DNA from: Xestospongia muta
Taxonomy: Eukaryota; Porifera; Demospongiae; Haplosclerida; Petrosiidae
Assembly: GCA_963693285.1 (NCBI GenBank)
Contig: OY848927.1
Coordinates: forward strand, 3,896,643 to 3,960,642
Direction of reading: 5' to 3'
Length of the DNA: 64,000 nt
A program made the translations under genes and the position numbers. Of the stretch, positions 1 through 11,900 are shown in pieces. The notes under the pieces are model-generated. The model was not told where the DNA came from, ran no database searches, and saw nothing but the letters and a program-made list of their open reading frames with translations. The number at the start of each line of letters is the position of its first letter. Within the stretch, counting starts at the first letter, position 1.

Positions 1-1395
1 GTACTTCATCACTCCATTCACTAACCAGTAAACATCAGTAGTAACATTGACAGTAGTTGTAATACAGGTAACAGCATTTTGAAGTGTAGTAGTTAACAAA
101 ATCCACCTAATAGATGATATACCTATAGCTATAAATTATTGAAATATCAAAATAATACATCAAAATCTATACCTGTAGTTAGATTTATATTAGTTTGTAT
201 ACTGATTGCTTTACTAGCAGGTCCCAATATATCTTGATAGGCTCTGACTGTGATCTCATAAGTTGTTGCTGGTATCAGTCCTTTCAGTGTCATCTCATTC
301 TGACTACCTCCTTTTACCTGTTGTGTCACAGTGTGTGTGTCACTAGTGACATTGACTACATATCCATCAGCATCAGATGGAACAGGAGTCCAACTAACAG
401 TGATAGTGGTAGCTGTTTTGTTGACCAGAGTAGGAGGAGAGGGAGTGAATCCTGGAGCTGAGAGGATTACGTATGACATCATGTATCTATAGTAATAAAA
501 GTACTTACCAGTTACTGTAAGATAACGATTTCTTATAATCTCTGCAACTCTTACATAACACCTATGTACATGATCACCATTATTGTTTGACTGACTAAAT
601 ATTCCACTATTGATCTCTTCTGCATCCCATGTAACAGTAAGTGCACAACACTTTGTACTGTTACCACTATGTAGGATTTGCTCTCCACCAATATTACAAC
701 TGTATCCATTTTGTGGTGATCCACAATTAAATTCAGTATTATTATAATACCACTTGAATTCTTGAAAAAATCCACTATATACACAATGAAGTGTGTATTG
801 TTGTGGAACAACTGTCATATCAGAAGGAAACTCAACAACACTGAAGTCTGTGATCTCTACATGTCCTATAGTAGATCAGTAAAAAATGACAGTGTGTACT
901 AGTACAATGAGATATAACTTACTGAATATATGAACAGTGATGATGTTGGTAGTAGGATCAGAACAATTACTGGGTAGACAACACTTAAACTCATTACCAC
1001 CAAAATCAGATTCATGAAAATTATCACCATCAGGTCTGAATATAGTGATGTTAGCTGGAGTAGTAGAGACATCACAGAGAAGTGGATTAGTTCTATTACT
1101 GTTGCTACAGTCGACAGGTTGTCCATTAGGATTAACCCACTCTCCTCCAGACAAAGTAGAATTAGGTAACACACATTGAAGATGTGAGATATAGTTTTCT
1201 CCTGGTGTGATGTAATTATGATTGATGTAGGAGCCATTAGGATAACAATCTCTATTGAACATCAGGTAGATACCTAGGACATTGTCAATAAATAATGTAC
1301 TACATATCAACTCACTTACCTGAGTCTGGTGGACAGTTACTAATAACTTCATTCGCACACAACAAGAAGATAGTAGCCAGTAGTAGTACTGACAT
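1..1395 (-). CDS. RPTP copy A, 5' part (signal peptide, Cys-rich, Ig-like, FN3, start of second Ig); runs off the left edge
   Basis: First five coding exons of a minus-strand receptor tyrosine phosphatase gene: 1320-1395 (signal peptide, starts MSVLLLATIF), 923-1273 (Cys-rich domain), 509-865 (Ig-like, with sequons), 173-457 (FN3, starts APGFTPSPPTLVNK) and 1-122 (start of the second Ig-like domain). Exon lengths of 76, 351, 357 and 285 nt keep phase 1 throughout, and no stop is seen. The start is the ATG that all intact copies share after a conserved AAGACA. Exon 5 begins differently from the other copies, so this is a divergent paralog. The TM and phosphatase parts lie beyond the edge, so phosphatase identity is inferred from copies C, F and J. 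Confidence 0.82.
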
Positions 1396-1809
1396 TGTCT
1401 TCAAAAGAGCAACTAAAATTATATACAATGAATTTGTGACTGTTTATTAGTTTCCGGAATAACAATTCTAATATAACAACTTTCAGTGTATTATTGTATT
1501 ATATAAATAGACCATGTTATGAGTCAAGATGATGTAATAAAGTTGTCAATAATAAGTGATATAAGGATAAAATTAATATTGTTGTTACTGAGCTTTGATT
1601 GATTTATAATTTCAATTGGCTGATCTACAACTAAACACAAACATTAACAGGTATTTTAAGTAATGGAATGAGTAAGCCATTTGTAACTCTGTACACTAAG
1701 GATTAGAATAGCTGGGACCTATGTAGATAAAAATATAAACATAGGTAGTATTACTGTTTGCCCACCTGACTGATGAAGATAAGGTATTCTATATGCTACT
1801 AAATATTAC
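1396..1809. other. Intergenic region between copies A and B
   Basis: About 414 bp of AT-rich sequence holding the 5' flank of A and the 3' flank of B. A block reading ACTGAGCTTTGATTG near 1588-1602 on the plus strand recurs upstream of every copy (for example near 7416, 15031, 22035 and 39711). No open reading frame or RNA gene is seen. Confidence 0.5.
1498..1513 (-). promoter_or_regulatory. TATA-like element upstream of copy A
   Basis: On the minus strand this reads GGTCTATTTATATAAT, about 105 nt upstream of the copy A start codon. The same block sits 105-145 nt upstream of copies C, D, F and J, with a variant in B and E. Conservation across copies plus TATA-like content supports a core promoter, but recent duplication alone could also explain the conservation. 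Confidence 0.35.
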
Positions 1810-4800
1810 TTACTTTAAATAACAGTGTTCAATCACATTGTACACTGAACAGTACTGATCCTATAAGTGTTATTATATTATTATTATTATGATGGACTAG
1901 TAGATACCAGTGTAGTCACAGCTCCTGGTTTGTTCATTCTAACAGCTTTGATTACTTGAAATACATCTATCACACCTTTTGTCTTACATTGTTCTAGAGC
2001 AATACTTACTGAACAATATATTCCAGAACAACTCACTGTGTCACTAGAGAGAGGAAGAGAGTAACTATTACTATGTGTACAGTCTATTTACCTGCAATGT
2101 ACAACTATTGGTTCTCCTCCAATCTTCTGTTGTCTTCTAATGACCTCCTCAATCACTTGGAGGATAGTTTTAGGTTCTCTGACATAACCATCATTAGACC
2201 AGTCCACAACTTGGAATTGGATCACATTATGACTCAAACCCTGTTAATTATAGCAATAGTAATAATTGTCTATTAAACAGTAAATAAACTTACTCTTTTC
2301 TTCTCATTAAGAACACAAAGATTTAATTGAACAAACCCTCTCTTTACTTCATTACAAATACAATTTACATGATATTCTCCATATTTCATTACATTTGATG
2401 TACACCAATATTGATAACACATTTCCTGTACAATTTATTTATTTATGTGTGACCTGATTTGTGAAAAGGGATCACTTCTATCAAACCATTACAAACACAT
2501 GACTGTACGTAAGCATTTTTTAAAATAAAAAGCTTACTAAATTTTACATTTCAGTTATCTATTGTTTAGATATAGTTTAGTAAACATTCATTGAAAATGT
2601 ATGGTTGTGTACATAACAACTGCATGTTTTTGAGATATTTTAACAGAAGTGGTCCCTTTTTCCAAATCAGCTTACATATATCACTTTATAACTAACCCAC
2701 ACCTCTCCATTCTCTTCTAATTCACATAACATCACAATAGCAGACACTTTATAATCACTTATTATCTTCTTAAAGTCTCTGGTAGTGTTCTCCATAGGAC
2801 TCTGAGCTATAATAAATGCTTTCTTCTCACAATAACCCTATAATATTGTCTTAATATCTTGTTAGTTAAAATTATGACATACATTGACAAATGTAGCATT
2901 AATGTAACCATTTGCTTCTTTTAGTTGTACAAGGTTCTTATCAGCTACAAAAAACAACAACATTAACAACAACAACAATAATAAAGTACTAATAATAATT
3001 AAACTCACATGGTAAGTATTTTTGACTTCTGTTTTTCTTCATATGACTTTGTGCTGTATCCTGATTAATGTCATCAGGATTTGGTGATAGCTTTGATAGT
3101 AACTCAAACTGACACTCAAAACCACTTTTACCACTTTTATAATCCATTTCTTTTAATTTATAGACATCTTCAGAGAAGCTATCACTAGATATTTCAGTTT
3201 CTCCACAAATAACTACCTCTGTGAGCTATGTCCACAGTACGACCTACACCAGCACTGCAGTGGACTAAGATGGGACCTTTACTGATGTTCCACTTGTTTG
3301 TTGCTCATTTGTGTAATCTTAACAATGGAATCACATATTCAGGTACACCATGATCTGGCCAAGACGTCATACGATATTGGCTCAATTCATGACTTTCATT
3401 TAAACCATCAACAGATAACTAGAATATAAACATTATTAAAATGATATAATGATATAGCTAACCTCTATTGTAATCCTACGAGTAGTAAAATCTGGTAAAA
3501 CTTGTTCATCCAGTAATGTCACTGTGAAGGGACCATATTTTTTAGCTTTCATACAATCTTTTGGCCAATATTGTTCACATTTATTCTTTGATCCTTCCTT
3601 TAAGTTGGTTACCATGACAATTGAACATGGCTTCTCTTGCCAGATTAATCGCCAAAAATCAATCAATGTTTTTGTCATTGGACCTAGAAAAGTAGATCTC
3701 ATTAGAGTACATGTTAAAATTATTAATAAACTGTTCTACCTTGGATGGCAAGAAATTTTTGGCACAAAGGAAGCCCTATTTGGATATAAACAATATCTAT
3801 ATTATAGAGAAAATAATGAATTAAATTTACATCAATATGACTTGCATTGATGTAATCATTTTCATAATTCCCAAAACTTTTTAAAATAATTCTATTATCA
3901 TCATCTGTTGACAAGTAAGACATCAAGACATCTGTTATTAATAGAAATAAACATACACACTGTGATATTTTGGAATCGATTCAAAGGTTTGTTCTTTGAA
4001 CTAAAACCAACAGTACAAGCTCTATCATTTCCTGTGTACAAGTTCTTTTAAGATATAATAAAACAATACAATCAATCTAATATTTAGATTACCTTATATT
4101 GTTCATCAAAGGCTTTGTTATCATTAAGATGACAGGTGGCTACATGATCTCCCAAATCATTGATGGGAATGGGTAATGTACGAGGGATCTTAGGATTGAA
4201 ATAAGGTAAAGGAGGTTGTGGTTTATTTGCTTTCTTTTTAGTATTATCAAGTAAACTTGTTTCTATAACTTCATATGTTGATTCTACAGTAACATCCTTT
4301 GATCTAATCTCATTATTAGATGTAATTGTAGGTGGAGGTGTTGATGGTTTGAGAGAAGATTTGACATTTGCATATACAACTTCAGACTTTGTTGCTTTTT
4401 CTTTCACTACTTCATATTGTGAGTCATCCATTGCTATGTAGAAATACAATGTAATTTAGTTGATCAATAGTGTCTTTGTTGTACCTGGTAATGTAGTCAC
4501 ACTATATGGAGGTTCCTTTAGATCAGTGAGAGAAATGTCAGTAGATTTTTCTATATTGGACCTGTTTTTTCTGATGTATTTTTGATATCTATAAAAATTA
4601 TGGTGATGAAATAATTAGCTAATGTATGCAATACTTGTGTACTTACCCAATGATCATCAATATTATAGCAATAATGAGCACAATTAATATTATAATCATT
4701 GTAACACTGATACCAGCAGCTAGTCCAGATGTTGATGTAGTAACTGTTTAGATTAGATATTAGAATAAATCAAAATTAAATTAGTATATATTTATATAAC

Positions 4801-7226
4801 ATTATTATAAACTAACTTGTTGGTGGTTCAGGTAGTGTTTTATTAGCAATTACTGTCCATAGTCCATAACCATTAACACAGATAACAGCTGTTACCTATC
4901 AGATCACTTATATTACTTGAACTTGTTGTATTTGATTCATTTAAAGTTCTATTGAATCTGATGACATCATTTTGCCCTATAGAACAGTTCTCAGATTGTA
5001 ATATACCATAACCAATCTCATAGTGTGTAATGTAATACTCCTTAGAAATGTAGTCTGGTAGAGTCCATGATATTAAGGCCCATGTTATATCAAATATATA
5101 TATAGACTAACATGACCTGGTACTGTAATATACAGAGATATCAATTACTATTTGAATACTTCATATTAAACTAACCATTTCCAATTTCAAACCTCTCAGG
5201 TTCACTAAAAGGACTCATTCCCATGTCATTTACTCCAGCTACACTTATGTTGTAAACTTTACCTAAAACCAGATCACTTGTTAGTATGTAGACTGTAGTA
5301 CTACTGATATTAAACTCAATATCATCTCTACTTATTAGGATAACATAACTAGTGATATGTCCATTACGTTGATAACAATCTATTTGATTTCAGGATATAT
5401 TATAAAGTGATATGTTGACAGATTCTACTAACAAAGTAGTAGGAAACCCTTTAGGAGCTAAGGAAATAAACATAAACATAAAAAATGAAATGAATTCTAA
5501 ATTACATGTCATTAATGTGGCCTTATTTATCATCAGTGGAATAGACTCTCTTAATATATATATTACCAGCTCTCACTGTGATGGTATAGTTCATACCACT
5601 GAACAATTCTTTTAATATATAACTAAATGTTGTAGTGAACTGATGAGGAGTAACAGAGACCAATGTCACATTCACTGATGATAACTCAGGACAAGATGGA
5701 CTATAGGAAATGTTGTAGTATGTTACATAGTTACCATCTTCACTACTGGGACTAGTCCACTTCACTGTAATAGTAGTGGTTGAGACATGACTCACTGAGA
5801 AACTAGTTACTGGTGTAGGAATTAGACAATCATGTGTTTATACAAATATCAACTCACCATCAAACCTTAACAATCTTTGTGTACTATTATTAATTGAAGG
5901 AAGATGTTTATATGAGAATACACTGATCACACAATATCTACTCAATGTTAGTCTGTCCATTGATTAGAACTTCATTTTCTGTAGTAGATAATATCTTGTT
6001 GATACCTACTCCAGTAGTAGAGTTAATGACAATCATATATCCATTAGTCTGTGATGACATAGTCCAGTTGACTTTGATACTACTCTCATTTAAAATATAT
6101 GTCATCACATTAGATGGAGGACCACTGGGAACTAGAAACTGGTAAACCTAGTTAAGATGATGTAATACAGTTACTGGCAACATTAATACTCCCAGTGGAT
6201 CAGGATATACCAGTGTTGTTGTGTCACAGTGTGTGTGTCATTAGTGACATTGACTACATATCCAGCAGCATCCGATGAAATTGATGTCCAACTGACAATG
6301 ATTATGATAGTTGTGGCTGTCTTGTTGACCAAAGTAGGAGAGGAAGGAGTGAATCCTGGAGTTGAGTGGATAACATGAGACATCATAGTAGAACTACTTA
6401 TCAGTTATTGTAACATAATGATTTCATATAATCTCCTGAACATTTTATGTAATATTTATATGATCACCATCATTGTCTGACTGATTAAATATTCCACTAT
6501 ACCGAGTAACAGTAACTTCATGAAACTTTGTATTGTTACCACTATATAGGATTTGTACTCCTCAAATAGTACAGCTGTACCCATTTTGTGGTGATCCACA
6601 ATCAAGTTCAGTATTGTCACAATATCACTTGAATAGTTTTAAAAATCCACTATATGCACAATGAAGTGTGTATTGTTGTGGAACAACTATCATATCAGAA
6701 GGAAACTCAACAACACTAAAGTCTGTGATTGCTACATGTTCTATAGTAAACAGCTACAATACCTAAAAAGAAAAGTAGGAAATGACAGTGTGTACTAGTA
6801 CAATGAAATATAACTTACTGAATATATGAACAGTGATGATGTTGGTAGTAGGATCAGAACAATTACTGGGTAGACAACATTTGAACTTGTCACCACCTAT
6901 ATTTGATTCATGAAATGCCTGTCTATTAGGTCTGTATACAGTGATTTTAGCTTAAATTTAGAGACATAACAGAGAAGTAGGTCATTGTTAGTATTGGATC
7001 CACAGTCTACAGTTTGTCCATTAGGATTAATCCATTCTCATCCAGACAAAGTAGAATCAAGAGTCATTAGGATAACAATCTCCATTGAACATCAGGTAGA
7101 TACCATAGAACATTGTCAATAAATGATGTACAACACATCTAGTCACATACCTGAGTCTGGTGGACAGTTACTAATAACTTTACTCACACATAACAAAAAG
7201 ATAGTAGCCAGTAGTAGTACTGACAT
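1810..7226 (-). pseudogene. RPTP copy B, degenerate
   Basis: The exon remnants follow the RPTP order from the signal peptide (start ATG at 7224-7226) to the last exon (1810-1860, ending NVIEHCYLK). Visible lesions are: a TGA at 7038-7040 in the Cys-rich exon, which also lacks its middle part; fusion of the second Ig exon to the first FN3 exon near 6180-6225, which removes most of both; a 4-nt insertion in the next FN3 near 5950-5962; a TGA near 5390; and loss of most of D1 exons 18-19. The D1 loop coding VHCSAGVGRT survives at about 3225-3255 but is joined out of context to an upstream exon. D1 keeps a classical WPDHGVP loop near 3350. The D2 loop arginine is changed to Cys (TGT, 2028-2030). 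Intact stretches such as exon 17 (3436-3702 region) show it was once a full two-domain RPTP. Confidence 0.85.
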
Positions 7227-7914
7227 TGTCTTAACAAAAGAGCAACTAAATCATATTCAATGAATTTTGCTGTTAAAGTGACTCTTTATTAGTGTTCCAG
7301 AATAATGATGCTAACATAACAATTTTCAGCACATTATATAAATGACCATGTCAAGATGATATAATTAAGTAATCAATAATAAGTGATAGAAAGACAAAAA
7401 TAATGTTGTTATTACTGAGCTTTGATTGATATGTAATTTCATTTGGTTGATCCAAAAGTGAACACAAACATTGACAGATATTTTAAGTAATGGAGTGAGT
7501 AAAACTGTAAGTCATTTGTAACTATGACAACACTAGGATGATAGTAGTTAGGTTATTGTATAATCAAACAAGTGTTACCTATCAGATCACTTATATTTAT
7601 TCACATTGGTAGTACTTGTACACATATAATTGTATAGTTTTCATCATTAAAATTACTCATCATTAAATCATCATACTCATCACACTGATAACTATGTACA
7701 CGAAGGAAGGATTAGAATAGCTAGGACTGTCTGCCCACCTGACTGATAAAATCAGGGAAAGAAATACATCAGTGTGGCATAAATTTCAGTATAACATTTA
7801 GTTTCTAATCATGTATTTAAATGAAAGTAAACATCAATACAAACATAAACTATAACAGTTCACTGTTAGACTAGCTAATAATTACCTCAATATAATATAA
7901 TGTGATTTTTGTGA
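7227..7914. other. Intergenic 5' flank of copy B
   Basis: AT-rich flank carrying a TATA-like ATTATATAAATGACC variant near 7332-7346 and the shared block with ACTGAGCTTTG near 7416. The segment 7500-7900 is nearly repeated at 32850-33240 and 49690-50100, upstream of E and I. No gene is seen. Confidence 0.5.
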
Positions 7915-8675
7915 TGTTTGTTAACTGATGACAATACAACTAATGGACAAATAGATATTTCAGTGACTGGTATTACAATAGAGTGGTGATAAGTAGATAG
8001 GGGTTAAAAATCTTTAGTAAGTGGACATAGGTGATTAGAAGGTTTTGGAAGATAACCATTTTTGAACTCTTGACAAATAGCTTTGATATGAAAAAAAGAA
8101 ACATTTTTAATATATTTTAACCTATTAATATAGTAGATGCTTTTAATTTATATAAAGCACTTTGAAAAGGACACCTAAACCCTAAATAAGAATCATTTAA
8201 CATCAAATGTTTGTTATCTGATCTCAATAAAAATATTGGACAAACAGATATTTTATTAACTGGTATTACAATGGAGTGGTTATAAGTAGGGAGTGGGGGT
8301 TAGAAGGACTTGAAAAATGACAACTACTGAACTCTTGATATAACAAATAGCTTTGATATGAAACATTTTTAATGAATTTTAAATTGATTTATATACTTTA
8401 TGTTTTCAATTTATATGAAGTAGTTTGAAAAGAACAAAGACTATTATTTGTCTACCTAGTAGAAGAATAGGAAGAAGGGGTTAAAATATGTGGGCATAGG
8501 TGATTAGAAGGTTTGAGAAGATGGCCATTTTTGAACTCTATAGCTTTGATATGGAAAATACACATTTTTAATGTATTTTTAACCTATTAATATACTAGAT
8601 GTTTTTAATTTATATAAAGCGCTTTGAAAAAGAACAAAGACTATTATTAATTTTGTCTACCTAGTAGAAGAATAT
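7915..8675. repeat. Three diverged tandem units of about 210-275 bp between copies B and C
   Basis: Units at about 7915-8190, 8205-8465 and 8466-8675 share in order: TGGTATTACAATRGAGTGGT (first two units only), a GATTAGAAGG-type box, GAACTCT followed by TAGCTTTGATATG, an ACATTTTTAAT block, and a TTTATATRAAG block ending at a TTTGAAAA motif. Partial copies lie in the same place at 33265-33770 (before F) and 50137-50690 (before J). No coding potential is seen. They may be array-specific tandem repeats or a decayed non-autonomous element. Confidence 0.6.
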
Positions 8676-8954
8676 AGTCCACAATATATCAAAGATTACA
8701 ATAATATTCACTGAATATCATTTATATATCATATAATTACAGTTACTACATATATAACAATAGTTAACTTTATAAAACCTGATATTATGACTTCTGTTCA
8801 ATTTACTGATTATGAATTAATATGAATTAAAAACAGAGGGATATATACACAATATTTGTAATACATATACAGTAATAGCAGCTCAATACAGCTATAGTAA
8901 CTAAACTATTACTATATTATCACATTACCATTATAATGACTGTTTTATATATTG
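8676..8954. other. 3' flank of copy C
   Basis: AT-rich sequence immediately downstream of the copy C stop codon (minus strand). No clear canonical polyadenylation hexamer close to the stop, and no gene, is seen. Confidence 0.4.
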
Positions 8955-11900
8955 TTATTGAAAGTTAGCATATGTACTGTTCATTGCCAGATATATCTTG
9001 ATGACATCATAAATGGAAGTATATTGTTCCTGTACAAGACAATATGAGATATCAATGTCTTATTAACAAACTACTCTATTATTACCAGTGTAGTCACAGC
9101 TCCTGGTTTGCTTCTTTTAACAGCTTTGATCACTTGAAATACATCTATTACACCTTCTGTCTTACATTGTTCTAGAGCAATACTTAATGAACAGTATACT
9201 CCAGAACGACTCACTGTGTCACTAGAGAGAGGAAGAGAGTAACTATTACTATGTGTACAATCTATTTACCTGCAGTGTACAACTATTGGTCCTCTTCCAA
9301 TCTTCTGTTGTCTTCTAATAACCTCCTCAATGACTTTAAGGATAGTTTGAGGTTTTCTGATACGTCCATCTTTAGGCCAGTTTGTCACTTGAAACTGTAC
9401 CACATTCCACTGGTCACTTTGTTTGTGTGCTGAAACATTAATAATCCTCTCAATATATCCATTATATACATTTACACAAGTGGTCTGAACAACATGTTCT
9501 CCAAATTTAAGTAATTCAGAACTTGACCAATATTGATAACAGGACTCCTAGATTATATAAATTTAATAATGTTTGTTTACTATAAATTACCTCTCCATTC
9601 TCTTCTAGTTCACATAACATCACAATAGCAGACACTTTATAATCCATTATCATCTTACAAAAGTCTCTGGTAGTGTTCTCCATTGGACTCTGAGCTATAA
9701 TGAATGCTTTCTTCTCACGATAACCCTATGAGATGATACAGTAAAGATAAAATGTGGGTAACAATGAACTAACATTCAAAAAAGATGCATTAACATAACC
9801 ATGTGCCTCACGAAGTGTAACAAGAAATCTCTCAGCTTTAAATAAATAATAAGTACATAAAGATATGATCAGGTAATTTATATTCTCACGTGGTAAGTAC
9901 TGATTGGAACGGTTTTTGTCACTATGAGTCCTTGCTGTAGTACAATAAACATCATCAGGATTAGGAGTCACTTGATACAAGAGATTGAATTGTGACTCAA
10001 GACCTGTCTGGTGTGTTCTGGGATCATACTCTTTAAGTTTCTGCAGTTCAAACTGATACTCATCTGTTGGAATCTCTGTCTCTCCACAAATTACTCTTTC
10101 TAGTACAGCATCATGAACAAAAGCATATTGATCCTATGGAGGAAATATATCAGGGTCAGCTCTTTATCACAATTGATATAATAACTTACCACTGTCTGTA
10201 CCATCTGCATTCTCTGTTCTCTAAGTCTATTGATAATACCAGCAATATTTACTACTCCCTCTCTTCTAGCCTGTTCCAGAGCTATGTCCACAGCAATAAA
10301 TGTACCAGTACGACCTACACCAGCACTACAGTGGACTAAGATGGGACCTTTAGATGGAGACCATGTATTAGTCACTCGTTTGTGAATGGTCATTAGAGGG
10401 GTAGCATAGTCAGGTACTCCATGATCAGTCCAGGAGGTAAGATGATATTGTGTTATGTTAAGAATAACATTGGATCCATCTTTTAGCTATTGAATGTAAT
10501 AATCAATGATGTATTATTATTATAACATTGGATTCATCCTTATTATCTAATAAATCAATGATGTATTATTATTATACTTACTTTTAATTGAAAACTCCGA
10601 ATAGTAAAATCATGTAAAACCTGTTCATCCAGTAATGTGATAATAAAAGGTCCAAACTTAGCATGTTCTTTATAACAATTGGGCCAATATTGCTCACATT
10701 TACTTTTAGATCCTTCCAATAGGTTAGTTACCATGACAATTATTTGAGGTCTCTCTTGCCAGACTAGACACCAAAAATCAATCAATGTTTTCTTCATTGG
10801 TCCTGTGACAATAGATTGATATTTTAATTCATACATATTCTTTATGTTACCTTGTGCAGCTATAAACATCTTAGGATGACAATAACCCTATTATCAAGAC
10901 AATATATAAGTGTATTTAATTAAACATCTTACATTTATATAGCTTGCATTGACATACTCTCTCTGACAATAATTATCCAAGTTAAGATCAGTTTGGAGTA
11001 CAATTCTATTGTCATCATCTGTGTTAATGTAAGTAAGTAATTAAATGTAGTTTGATAGAATACATACAAGGTATGATGTTCTTAAATCGGTTGAAAGGTT
11101 TGTTATCATCACTAAAACCTACAGTACATGGTTTGTCTTCTCCTGTGTACAAGCACTAAATAACAAAGTATAAAAACAATAACAATCATTAGATGTATTT
11201 CATAACAAAAACTAATGGAATCATATATTATTATTACTTTATATTGTTCACTAAAAGCTGCATTACCATCACTATGACAACTGGCTACATGAGTACTAAG
11301 ATCATCAAGGGATATAGGGAGAGTGGGAGGGATCTGAGGATCATAACTAGAATTTTTATGAAGTGAAGAAGACACATTAATATCATCATAAGTGGGGATA
11401 TTCTCAGTTATATTTGTATAGTCAATGATAGAACCAGGAATAGAAGGAGTTAGTGATTCCATATTAGTAGCAAAATCATATACTAAATTAAGTACTAAGA
11501 TCACTATTACATTATGGTATGACTTACCAGGTTCATGATGTACTATTTTAGTAAGTGGGTATTCTTTTTGTTGATTAATATTAAGATTTTTACTATACCA
11601 ACAATGCTTGTATCTATATTACTTGTGGTACACTCTGTCATTAAATGTATATTTATTAATTTTACCTTAATAAAACTGCAACAGTTATTACAATTAATAT
11701 TACCACTATCACTAAAGAAATAGCACCAATAGTACCTCCTGCTATAGTTGGACCATTATTGTCTAATGTGTCAAAGTAAGAAATTTTAATATAATAGATT
11801 TCAATCATAATTACTTGGTTTCTCTACTGGTGGTATTGATGCTTTAAAAAAAGGGAAAACAATAATATTAGCAATAACTAAAGAGTTTACCTATCTCACT

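Noticed and set aside
2073..2276. Recurrent plus-strand frames starting MCTVYLPA near 2073, 9251, 16216, 27527, 34295, 40446, 51259, 57375 and 63669
   Set aside because: Antisense shadow of D2 exon 22; conservation follows the minus-strand coding exon.
10067..10339. Plus-strand open frames of 60-115 codons such as 10067-10339, 17066-17413, 35111-35383 and 52075-52347
   Set aside because: They lie antisense to D1 exons 18-19, recur only because the exons are conserved, and show no family features.
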